This document shows, one piece after another, positions 1-6,712 of a stretch of 41,920 nucleotides of DNA. Made by a program: the position numbers and the translations under genes. Source of the DNA: Porticoccaceae bacterium (GTDB lineage Bacteria; Pseudomonadota; Gammaproteobacteria; Pseudomonadales; Porticoccaceae); contig JALNZZ010000005.1 in assembly GCA_023229065.1 (NCBI GenBank), forward strand, positions 1 through 41,920, read 5' to 3'. Every line of letters begins with the position of its first letter. Position 1 is the stretch's first letter. Below the pieces are notes generated by a model. It ran no database searches. It saw only the letters and a program-made list of their open reading frames with translations, and was not told where the DNA came from.

Positions 1-71
1 CCATGAACACGGCTAAAATACGATCTATTGCTCACTTTTTGAGCCAGAATCGTCGTGATTTTAAATTTTAG

Positions 72-125
72 AAACTGGTGTGTCATGGATTCCTTTTGTT
101 TTCACCGATTAATCAGATGATCCCT
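72..125. other. AT-rich flank of the CRISPR array (possible leader)
   Basis: This short flank adjoins the intact end of the array and is richer in A and T than the GC-rich spacers. The opposite array end has the degenerate repeat, so by the usual rule this side would be the leader. In type II-C systems orientation rules are less dependable, so this is tentative. I see no open reading frame of note and no strong hairpin here. Confidence 0.35.
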
Positions 126-557
126 AGTTTAGCAGATTGGGATATGTGCTCTAGCCGGAACAACCCCAACCTGGGCGTCAGCGTCAAGCTGAGTTTAGCA
201 GATTGGGATATGTGCTCTAGCCGGAACCCCGACTTCGAGGAAGATACCGTTCGCGCCAGTTTAGCAGATTGGGATATGTGCTCTAGCCGGAACCTGATGG
301 AAGTACGGGTCTCGCGCAATATGAGTTTAGCAGATTGGGATATGTGCTCTAGCCGGAACCTAGCCGTGCTGACAGGCTGCGGACCAGTGAGTTTAGCAGA
401 TTGGGATATGTGCTCTAGCCGGAACCTAGCCGTGCTGACAGGCTGCGGACCAGTGAGTTTAGCAGATTGGGATATGTGCTCTAGCCGGAACCCACGCCCG
501 ATGTCCGCGAGACGACTCTGAAGTTTAGCAGATTGGGATATGTGCTCTAGGTAGAAA
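126..557. CRISPR. CRISPR array, 7 repeats and 6 spacers, type II-C-like
   Basis: Seven repeats start at 126, 192, 258, 324, 390, 456 and 522, an exact 66-bp period: 36-bp repeat plus 30-bp spacer. On the plus strand the repeat begins AGTTTAGCAGATTGG and ends CTCTAGCCGGAAC. The first six copies are identical. The seventh matches for 29 bases and then diverges, marking an array end. Spacers 4 (360-389) and 5 (426-455) are identical, so five are unique. A 36/30 geometry is typical of class 2 type II arrays. Read on the minus strand, the repeat starts GTT and ends TGCTAAACT, an extended -10-like box at the same place as in Neisseria and Campylobacter type II-C repeats, so I infer crRNA transcription from the minus strand. 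No cas gene or convincing tracrRNA lies in the window; they would be expected to the left. The repeat family and cas type are unconfirmed. Confidence 0.96.
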
Positions 558-615
558 TAAGTTATTAAGAGAAGCTGGGTGTACAGAAGATGTTTCTCAT
601 AGTTACTTCTCCCAA

Positions 616-632
616 CGCACAATTTCGGTGCA
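616..632. promoter_or_regulatory. NtrC-like enhancer palindrome
   Basis: The 17-bp site CGCACAATTTCGGTGCA matches the dyad pattern TGCAC-N7-GTGCA known for NtrC (GlnG) enhancer sites, with one mismatch in the outer arm. Its centre lies about 110 bp upstream of the start point predicted for the sigma-54 promoter at 707-723, a normal distance for NtrC enhancers. Assignment rests on pattern and context: the genes downstream are the ammonium transporter and its PII regulator. Confidence 0.6.
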
Positions 633-706
633 CCAACAGCCCAAAGCAAACCATAAAAATAACCAAATATCTCCCAAACCCATTGAGTAACAAGTAAAAA
701 TTAAAC

Positions 707-723
707 CTGGCATCGGTATTGCT
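707..723 (+). promoter_or_regulatory. Sigma-54 (RpoN) -24/-12 promoter
   Basis: The sequence CTGGCATCGGTATTGCT matches the sigma-54 consensus YTGGCACG-N4-TTGCW closely. The invariant GG (709-710) and GC (721-722) are 12 bp apart, as required. Transcription would start near 733-736, leaving about 65 nt of leader before the ATG at 801. With the NtrC-like dyad upstream, this indicates nitrogen-limitation control of the porin-like gene, glnK and amtB. Confidence 0.78.
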
Positions 724-800
724 AAATCAGATGTGTCAGACGCTTGTGGGCTTCGTGCCGCAGCCTGACACAACAACCAGAGGCAATGAGGAGCATATCG

Positions 801-1481
801 ATGAAATTGACCAAGAAAGCATTGAGCCGATGTCTGTCCGCAGCAGTCTTTTTGGGCGTGGGGCTGGCTGCGTCCAGTCGTACTCTGGCGGGGGAGGAGG
901 TGTTGGCGCCAGAGGTATCGGCTTCAGCTGCTGTGGCTAGTACTTATCTGTGGCGGGGCTATGACGTGGGCTCGGGTACCCCTGCTGTATCCGGTGATTT
1001 GGTGGTAAGTCATGGCGGTGCGTACGCCGGTATTTGGGGGTCGTCTGGCGATACCAGTGCAGGCAGTGAATACAATATTTTTGCGGGTTATGCCTTTGAG
1101 GTCGGCGGCTTGACTGTCGATCTCAGCGTTTGGAACTGGATCTATCCGACTACATCCACCATCGGCGGTGAAAATGCCCGCTTCGGCGATATTAGCGAGG
1201 TGGTGCTGGGCTTGGGCTATGGGCGGTTTCGTTTTGCTTATTACGACAATGTAGCAGGCGACTCCGGGTATGGATACTACACTCTCGGTGCTGACTTGGG
1301 TCCATTTAGTCTTTTGGTGGGGCAACACAATGTCCCTGGTGGTGATGATCCGGTGCATGTGGATCTGAGCTATGCCTATAACAATAACCTGAGTTTCACC
1401 CTCAGCCAATTTGTCTCTGATGAACCGGCTGACGACAACCTGAAGTTTGTCGTCGCCTACAGCTTTCCCATCAATCTCTGA
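801..1481 (+). CDS. TorF-family putative outer-membrane porin
   Basis: This gene encodes about 226 residues resembling the TorF / TIGR02001 family of putative outer-membrane beta-barrel proteins. A signal peptide covers roughly residues 1-30: a basic start, a hydrophobic core, then a site near TLAG|EEV. The mature part has alternating, aromatic-rich strands and ends in a hydrophobic motif (AYSFPINL) that fits barrel assembly. The ATG at 801 was chosen because GAGGAG lies 7 bases upstream and the signal peptide begins there; in-frame starts at 744 and 786 would put extra residues ahead of it. The gene is first after the sigma-54 promoter and precedes glnK and amtB by a short gap. I infer a role in uptake of a nitrogen compound across the outer membrane; the substrate is unknown. 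Confidence 0.82.
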   Translation: MKLTKKALSRCLSAAVFLGVGLAASSRTLAGEEVLAPEVSASAAVASTYLWRGYDVGSGTPAVSGDLVVSHGGAYAGIWGSSGDTSAGSEYNIFAGYAFEVGGLTVDLSVWNWIYPTTSTIGGENARFGDISEVVLGLGYGRFRFAYYDNVAGDSGYGYYTLGADLGPFSLLVGQHNVPGGDDPVHVDLSYAYNNNLSFTLSQFVSDEPADDNLKFVVAYSFPINL

Positions 1482-1534
1482 AGGACATCGTTGCTGTTGC
1501 TGTGCAGTGGAAAATTAACCGAGAGGAGAGACTC

Positions 1535-1873
1535 ATGAAAATGATCACCGCTGTGATCAAACCTTTCAAGCTCGACGATGTGCGTGAAACGCTTGCGAGT
1601 ATTGGTGTTCAAGGCGTGACTGTCACGGAAGTGAAAGGGTTTGGTCGACAAAAAGGGCATGCAGAGCTTTATCGTGGCGCTGAGTATGTAGTGGATTTCT
1701 TGCCCAAGATAAAAGTTGAAGTAGCTCTTCCAGAAAATATGGTGGAAGGCGCAGTCGATGCAATTCTCAATGCTGCGCGCACCGGCAAGATCGGCGACGG
1801 AAAAATATTTATTTCTGATTTGCAGGAAGTTATTCGCATCCGTACCGGTGAGACTGGTGATCAAGCCATTTAA
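1535..1873 (+). CDS. glnK: Nitrogen regulatory protein PII (GlnK), first copy
   Basis: The 112-residue protein has the full length and signatures of a PII signal protein. It starts MKMITAVIKPFKLDDVR, carries the T-loop YRGAEY with the uridylylation tyrosine at position 51, and has the GKIGDGKIF and IRIRTGE nucleotide-binding segments near the C terminus. PII proteins are trimers that sense 2-oxoglutarate, ATP and ADP; GlnK binds and blocks the ammonium channel AmtB when nitrogen is ample. The ATG at 1535 follows a strong GAGAGGAGAG site. amtB starts 27 bp downstream, a classical glnK-amtB pair, and the unit is probably transcribed from the sigma-54 promoter at 707-723. Confidence 0.95.
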   Translation: MKMITAVIKPFKLDDVRETLASIGVQGVTVTEVKGFGRQKGHAELYRGAEYVVDFLPKIKVEVALPENMVEGAVDAILNAARTGKIGDGKIFISDLQEVIRIRTGETGDQAI

Positions 1874-1900
1874 CGGCCCGCACTCGATGGAGAGTTGACA

Positions 1901-3175
1901 ATGGAAAACCAAATTTTTGAACTTCAGTATGCGCTGGATACTTTTTATTTTCTGATTTGCGGCGCTTTGGTAATGTGGATGGCAGCGGGTTTTGCCATGC
2001 TCGAAGCCGGATTGGTGCGCAGCAAGAGCACGACAGAAATTCTTACCAAGAATATCGGTATCTTCGCTATTTCTTGCACCATGTATCTGATCTGTGGCTA
2101 CCAACTTATGTATGGAGGTGGCTGGTTTCTGAGTGGTGTGACAACAGTCGGTGGCATGGATGAAGCGGTTGTTGAAGCGGTGTTGTCAGAATCTGCCGAA
2201 GTGGGTTTTGGTGGCGAGTCGGTCTATTCCAGCGCGGCAGACTTCTTCTTTCAGGTGGTCTTTGTGGCGACGGCTTGCTCGATTATTTCCGGCGCTATTG
2301 CCGAGCGTATGAAGTTGTGGTCTTTCCTAATTTTTGTGGTGGTGATGACCGGATTTATTTATCCTCTGGAAGGCAGCTGGACCTGGAATGGTAATTCTGT
2401 ATTCGGGCTTTATACCTTGAGCTACAGTGACTATGCCGGCTCGGGCATTGTCCACCTAGCGGGCGCTGCGGCAGCGTTGGCCGGGGTGTTGCTGCTCGGC
2501 CCCCGTCGCGGAAAATACACCCAGGACGGCAAGAGTGTAGCGATCCCGGGTGCCAACTTGCCTCTCGCTACGCTCGGTATGTTTATCCTGTGGATGGGCT
2601 GGTTCGGTTTCAATGGCGGCTCGACTCTCAAGCTGGGTGGTATCGCGGCGGCCAACGAGGTGGCCAATGTGTTTCTCAATACCAACGCCGCTGCTGCTGC
2701 CGGCCTGATTACGGCCTTGCTGACCGCCCGTATCCTGTTTGGCAAGGCGGACCTGACCATGGCCATCAACGGTGCCCTGGCCGGGCTGGTGGCGATCACT
2801 GCCGAGCCGGCCACGCCGACGCCGCTGCTGGCAGTGATTGTCGGTGCCATTGGCGGGGCAATCGTTGTGTTCAGTATTGTTGGTCTCGACAAGCTGAAAG
2901 TCGACGACCCGGTGGGTGCGATTTCAGTGCACGGTGTGGTCGGTATCTGGGGAATCTTTGCGGTGCTGCTCTCTAACGACGAGGCTACCTTTGTCGGTCA
3001 GTTGGTGGGGATGTTGACCATCTTTGCCTGGGTATTCGGTATCAGCTTGATCGTGTGGGGACTGATCAAGGTGTCGGTGGGCATTCGCGTCACTGAGCAG
3101 GAGGAGTACGAAGGGGTGGATCTGTCAGAGTGTGGTATGGAAGCGTATCCGGAATTTGTTTCCAGTAAGTACTAG
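1901..3175 (+). CDS. amtB: Ammonium transporter AmtB
   Basis: This 424-residue inner-membrane channel of the Amt/Rh family has about 11 hydrophobic helices. The twin pore histidines appear as H185 (SGIVHLAG) and H344 (SVHGVVGIWG), with the conserved aspartate at about 178 (DYAGSG). It conducts ammonium/ammonia into the cytoplasm and is gated by GlnK. The family usually has a cleaved leader or an external N terminus; here the protein begins MENQIFELQ, with the first helix near residues 12-35. The ATG at 1901 is preceded by GGAGAG with 6-base spacing; a TTG at 1895 is a less likely start. The C-terminal tail (after ~395) is acidic and lies where GlnK docks. Confidence 0.95.
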   Translation: MENQIFELQYALDTFYFLICGALVMWMAAGFAMLEAGLVRSKSTTEILTKNIGIFAISCTMYLICGYQLMYGGGWFLSGVTTVGGMDEAVVEAVLSESAEVGFGGESVYSSAADFFFQVVFVATACSIISGAIAERMKLWSFLIFVVVMTGFIYPLEGSWTWNGNSVFGLYTLSYSDYAGSGIVHLAGAAAALAGVLLLGPRRGKYTQDGKSVAIPGANLPLATLGMFILWMGWFGFNGGSTLKLGGIAAANEVANVFLNTNAAAAAGLITALLTARILFGKADLTMAINGALAGLVAITAEPATPTPLLAVIVGAIGGAIVVFSIVGLDKLKVDDPVGAISVHGVVGIWGIFAVLLSNDEATFVGQLVGMLTIFAWVFGISLIVWGLIKVSVGIRVTEQEEYEGVDLSECGMEAYPEFVSSKY

Positions 3176-3198
3176 CCCGGAAGTAGGGAGATACGAAA

Positions 3199-3248
3199 GT
3201 GCTGAGATACTTAGTATAAAGTGGCCTGATAATAAGGAATCTCAGCAC
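3199..3248. repeat. Perfect 10-bp inverted repeat between amtB and glnK2
   Basis: The arms GTGCTGAGAT (3199-3208) and ATCTCAGCAC (3239-3248) are perfectly complementary and separated by 30 bp. There is no T-run after the right arm, so a simple intrinsic terminator is unlikely. The position between two nitrogen genes suggests a regulatory dyad or an mRNA structure; no specific binding protein can be named. Confidence 0.6.
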
Positions 3249-3320
3249 GTCTTCGGATGCATTTCACGGACAACCGGTGTATCTTTTCGCCCTTACTGAT
3301 TTGCTTGCCAAGGGGTAGCT

Positions 3321-3659
3321 ATGAAGCTCGTCACCGCCATTATCAAACCATTCAAGCTGGACGATGTGCGTGAAGCACTTGCCGAAGTGGGTGTTCAGGG
3401 GATTACTGTTACCGAGGTCAAGGGATTTGGCCGCCAGCGCGGGCACACCGAGTTGTATCGGGGAGCAGAATATGTCGTGGACTTTTTACCCAAGGTGAAG
3501 CTCGAAATCGCCATTGATGACGGCTTGGTGGAAGGGGTGGTGGAAGCGATTACCCGCTCCGCCAACACGGGCAAGATTGGCGATGGCAAAATATTTATTT
3601 CATCGCTGGATGAAGTCATCCGCATCCGCACCGGGGAGACGGGTTCCGACGCTGTGTGA
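3321..3659 (+). CDS. Nitrogen regulatory protein PII, second copy
   Basis: A second 112-residue PII protein, clearly homologous to the one at 1535-1873. It keeps Y51 in the T-loop (YRGAEY), GKIGDGKIF and IRIRTGE, so ligand binding and uridylylation look intact. The copies differ mostly in the middle (for example KLEIAIDDGLVEG against KVEVALPENMVEG), which could alter partner choice. AAGGGG lies just upstream of the ATG at 3321. A 145-bp gap containing an inverted repeat separates it from amtB, so it may be read through from amtB or have its own control. It could be called glnK2 or glnB; sequence alone does not settle this. Its stop codon abuts that of trmA on the other strand. Confidence 0.93.
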   Translation: MKLVTAIIKPFKLDDVREALAEVGVQGITVTEVKGFGRQRGHTELYRGAEYVVDFLPKVKLEIAIDDGLVEGVVEAITRSANTGKIGDGKIFISSLDEVIRIRTGETGSDAV

Positions 3660-4739
3660 TCAGCGTCGGACCAGCAGGGCGCCGCACTCCAAATGGTGCG
3701 TATAGGGGAACTGATCAAATACTGCGAACTTTTCGATCCGGTGGGTATCCGCCAACGCGGTGAGGTTGTCCCTTAACGTGAGAGGGTTGCAGGAGATATA
3801 CAGTATTTGTTTGAAGCGTCGGGCCAGCTCCAGGGTGTTGGGGTCGAGCCCCGCCCGCGGTGGATCGACAAAGATTGTTGAGAAGCGGTAGCTGGCCAGG
3901 TCGATGTCGCGCAGGCGTCGGAACGGTCTCACGCCATTCCAGGCCTCGGTAAACTCCTCGCTGGACATGCGCACAAGCGCAATATTGTCGGTGTTGTTGA
4001 GAGCAATATTGTGAAGTGCCGAAGCGACGGAAATTTTAGCGACCTCGGTGGCCAGCACCCGGCGAAAATTGGCCGCCAGTGCCAGCGTAAAGTTGCCATT
4101 GCCACAATAGAGTTCCAGCAGGTCACTGTCGTTGCTACCGCTACTGACTGACACTGCCCAGTTGAGCATCGCCTCGTTGACTGCGGCATTGGGCTGCGTA
4201 AAGCCGCTCTCCACCTGTTGGTAGCTGAGCTGGCGCTGGTCCACCTGGAATGTTTCCACCACATGGTCCCGTCCCACTACCAGCTTTTGCTTGCGGCTGC
4301 GGCCAATCAGGTCGATACCCTGCTGGCTGCGTACAGCTGAGGCCGCTGCCAGCCAGTCGTCGCCGAGTTGCTTGTGATAGATCAGGGTGACCAGTACCTG
4401 CCCGTCGCGAGTGGTCAGAAACTCCACTGCATACAGCCTGTGCCGAAGTATGGGGTGGCTGTGGATAGCCTCCAGTAGTTGCGGCATGGCTGCCTGAATG
4501 GCTGGCGAGCCAATGTCAAAGCCACAGATCGGTTGGGGTTTGCCGCCCCCGCGCGGCATCATGGCGTAATGGCTGTGCTCCCCCTCGTGCCAGATGCGAA
4601 ATTCAGCGCGCATGCGAAAGTGCAGCGGCGGTGAGGGAAACACCGTCAGTGGCGGCAGCTCGAGTTCGGCAAAGCTGGTGCGCAAGGCGGCCAGCTTGTC
4701 ATCCAGCTGGCACTGGTACTGGTGGGGGTCGACAAGCAT
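3660..4739 (-). CDS. trmA: tRNA (uracil-5-)-methyltransferase TrmA
   Basis: The 359-residue protein is a SAM-dependent RNA m5U methyltransferase that makes ribothymidine at position 54 of tRNA in the cytoplasm. It opens with a TrmA-type N-terminal domain (FRMRAEFRIWHEGE, ~41-54). It has the SAM-binding loop YCGNGNF (211-217), the motif DPPRAGLDP (292-300), the nucleophile C317 in ISCNP, and the catalytic glutamate E351 in HLECG. Length matches E. coli TrmA (366). The N terminus lacks the four-cysteine iron-sulfur/TRAM features of RlmD, favouring TrmA. It lies 9 bp downstream of deaD and is probably cotranscribed with it. It converges on glnK2 with no base between the stop codons. Confidence 0.95.
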   Translation of the reverse strand: MLVDPHQYQCQLDDKLAALRTSFAELELPPLTVFPSPPLHFRMRAEFRIWHEGEHSHYAMMPRGGGKPQPICGFDIGSPAIQAAMPQLLEAIHSHPILRHRLYAVEFLTTRDGQVLVTLIYHKQLGDDWLAAASAVRSQQGIDLIGRSRKQKLVVGRDHVVETFQVDQRQLSYQQVESGFTQPNAAVNEAMLNWAVSVSSGSNDSDLLELYCGNGNFTLALAANFRRVLATEVAKISVASALHNIALNNTDNIALVRMSSEEFTEAWNGVRPFRRLRDIDLASYRFSTIFVDPPRAGLDPNTLELARRFKQILYISCNPLTLRDNLTALADTHRIEKFAVFDQFPYTHHLECGALLVRR

Positions 4740-4748
4740 CGGCAGCGG

Positions 4749-6557
4749 TTATTCCTTGCCTCGATGAGGCTTCTTGCCTGCTCTTCCGCTTCCCTTGCCG
4801 GGCTTGTCCTTGCGGAAATTGCCGGCTTTCTCAAAGCTGCGCTTGCCCTTTTTGGCACCGGGACCTTCGTTGGCGTATTTACGTGGCTTTGGCTGCGGCT
4901 CCTGGCCGGCAGCGACACGGCTGAGCAGTGCCGGGTGGTTGCGGACACGCATTTTACGCAGGTGTGCCAGCAGCTCGCGGGGCATGCCTTCCGGCAGATC
5001 GACAGTGGTGAAGTCGTCGTGGATCTCGATGCGGCCTATGTACTGGCTGTTAATCTCAGCCTCATTGGCGATGGCGCCGACGATGTCCTTCGGTTGTACG
5101 CCGTGTTGATGGCCCACCTCCAGCCGGTAGAGCTCCATGGGGGGCAGGTTTTCATCGCGGGGTCTAGGAGAGCGTTCGCGGCGAGGTTTATCCTGAGAGC
5201 GCTCTCGCTCCCGGGCTGGTCTTTCCCGTGCCGGAGGAGGGTCGCGAAACTCCGGAAACAGCGGGCGCTCCTGCTGTTGCTGGTAAACCAGGGCGGCGGC
5301 GATGTCCAGGCTGTCCACCTCCTGCTCGTTGCAAATCTGGGCCACCAGGGTCTTGAAGCGATCCAGATCCTCGGTTTCCAGTGTTGCCAGTAATTGCTGG
5401 CGAAACTGCTGGACGCGCTGCTCGCTTACCTGCTGGCCGGAGGGCAGCTGCATCTCGGTGATGGACTGACGAGTGGATTTTTCGATGGAGCCCAGCAGGC
5501 GCCGCTCCTTGGGTGTGACAAACAGGATGGCGTTGCCCTCGCGACCGGCGCGACCAGTGCGGCCGATACGGTGTACGTAGGACTCGTTATCGTAGGGAAT
5601 GTCGTAGTTGACGACATGGCTGATACGCTCTACGTCGAGCCCGCGGGCAGCGACATCGGTGGCCACCACAATGTCCAGCTGGCCATTTTTAAGGCGGTTG
5701 ACGGTGCGCTCGCGCAACTGCTGGCTGAGATCGCCGTTGAGGGCGCTGGCGGCGAAGCCCCGGGCTTCGAGTTTTTCCGCCAGTTCGACGGTGCTCGATT
5801 TAGTGCGCACGAAGATGATCATGCCATCAAACGTTTCTACTTCCAGAATACGGGTGAGAGCATCCAGTTTCTGGTGGTTGCCGATCAGCAGATAGCGCTG
5901 GCTGATGCGCTCGACGGTACGGGTCTTGGCCTGAATGCGGACTTCCTCGGCATTGCCCAGGTAATTGGTGGCAATGCGCTGGATGGCCGCCGGCATGGTG
6001 GCAGAAAAGAGCGCGCGTTGGGCACTGTCCGGGGTTTCGGCGAGGATGGTTTCGACATCGTCAATAAAGCCCATGCGCAGCATTTCATCTGCTTCATCCA
6101 GCACCACGGCGCGTATCTCGGCCAGATCGAGGCTCTGGCGCCGCAGATGGTCCATCACCCGTCCCGGGGTACCCACCACCACCTGCACGCCGCGGCGCAG
6201 GGCGCGCAGCTGGCCGCCCATTTCCTGGCCGCCGTAGATAGGCAGAACATGGAAATTCTTCAGTTTGCGGGCATAGCTCTGGCAAGCCTCGGCCACCTGA
6301 ATAGCCAGCTCCCGAGTGGGCGTGAGGATCAGCACTTGCGGCGATTGCTGGTGAGGGTCGAGGCTGTTGAGCAGCGGCAGGGCGAAGGCAGCGGTCTTGC
6401 CGGTGCCGGTCTGTGCTACGCCGAGCAGGTTTTTGCCGGCCAGCAACAGGGGGATACTCTGCTCCTGAATGGGAGAGGGTTGCTCGTAGCCGAGGTCGTC
6501 GAGGGCGGCAATAATGGCGGGGCCGAGCCCGAGGGCGGCGAACTGGGAAGCGGACAT
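4749..6557 (-). CDS. deaD: DEAD-box ATP-dependent RNA helicase DeaD/CsdA
   Basis: This 602-residue helicase has a Q motif (PSPIQ, 27-31), Walker A AQTGTGKT (48-55), DEAD (154-157), SAT (185-187) and motif VI HRIGRTGR (329-336). A DbpA/DeaD-type RNA-binding domain follows at about 474-546 (MELYRLEVG...), after an Arg/Pro/Glu-rich linker (~440-470). A basic tail runs from ~551 to 602. This layout is that of DeaD/CsdA, which unwinds RNA during ribosome assembly and mRNA decay, often with cold-shock importance. The ATG at 6557 has only a weak ribosome-binding site, so translation may depend on the leader RNA. trmA lies 9 bp downstream in the same direction. Confidence 0.94.
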   Translation of the reverse strand: MSASQFAALGLGPAIIAALDDLGYEQPSPIQEQSIPLLLAGKNLLGVAQTGTGKTAAFALPLLNSLDPHQQSPQVLILTPTRELAIQVAEACQSYARKLKNFHVLPIYGGQEMGGQLRALRRGVQVVVGTPGRVMDHLRRQSLDLAEIRAVVLDEADEMLRMGFIDDVETILAETPDSAQRALFSATMPAAIQRIATNYLGNAEEVRIQAKTRTVERISQRYLLIGNHQKLDALTRILEVETFDGMIIFVRTKSSTVELAEKLEARGFAASALNGDLSQQLRERTVNRLKNGQLDIVVATDVAARGLDVERISHVVNYDIPYDNESYVHRIGRTGRAGREGNAILFVTPKERRLLGSIEKSTRQSITEMQLPSGQQVSEQRVQQFRQQLLATLETEDLDRFKTLVAQICNEQEVDSLDIAAALVYQQQQERPLFPEFRDPPPARERPARERERSQDKPRRERSPRPRDENLPPMELYRLEVGHQHGVQPKDIVGAIANEAEINSQYIGRIEIHDDFTTVDLPEGMPRELLAHLRKMRVRNHPALLSRVAAGQEPQPKPRKYANEGPGAKKGKRSFEKAGNFRKDKPGKGSGRAGKKPHRGKE

Positions 6558-6611
6558 GATGGTGTGACTCGAAGGGCGGCCAGTGGTGAAGCCGTGGGTA
6601 AACGGGGGCGA

Positions 6612-6640
6612 AGTATACGCTTGCCGGTAGGGAGTTGCAC
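6612..6640 (-). promoter_or_regulatory. Possible deaD promoter
   Basis: On the minus strand TATACT (complement of 6612-6617) is a good -10 box. GTGCAA, 17 bp upstream, is a weak -35. It would give a leader of about 45-50 nt before deaD. This is a pattern match only. Confidence 0.35.
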
Positions 6641-6669
6641 GTTTTTGATAGGGAATTGCACGTTTTGAT
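6630..6669. repeat. Two tandem ~20-bp direct repeats upstream of deaD
   Basis: GGGAGTTGCACGTTTTTGAT (6630-6649) is followed at once by a near-copy, GGGAATTGCACGTTTTGAT (6651-6669). Together they overlap the -35 side of the putative deaD promoter. They could be a pair of operator sites or a small duplication; no regulator is recognised. Confidence 0.6.
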
Positions 6670-6712
6670 TGACAGAAGGGCGAACTTCCTTGCTATCCGG
6701 GCCTTTTGCCTC

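Noticed and set aside
28..46. Small hairpin GCTCA-CTTTT-TGAGC left of the array
   Set aside because: A 5-bp stem without a T-run on either strand is too weak to call as a terminator.
3..71. Possible 3' end of a gene (22 codons ending FKF-stop) at the window edge
   Set aside because: It might be the end of a cas gene, as expected left of the array, but the piece is too short to recognise and could be chance.
78..521. Plus-strand open frame through the array with the repeated peptide SLADWDMCSSRN
   Set aside because: The 66-bp period is a multiple of 3, so a stop-free repeat unit keeps the frame open. There is no ribosome-binding site, and 36 identical bases with varying 30-base spacers mean a CRISPR array, not a repeat protein.
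126..557. TIGR-type or other non-CRISPR guide array
   Set aside because: The unit has one long identical repeat and one 30-base spacer, not paired short spacers between loop and edge repeats.
113..649. Minus-strand open frame through the array with the repeated peptide FRLEHISQSAKL
   Set aside because: Same effect of the 66-bp period on the other strand; no start signals or protein family likeness.
5394..6668. Long plus-strand open frame of 424 codons opposite deaD
   Set aside because: The minus strand here encodes a complete DEAD-box helicase with all motifs; the opposite frame is a GC-rich shadow.
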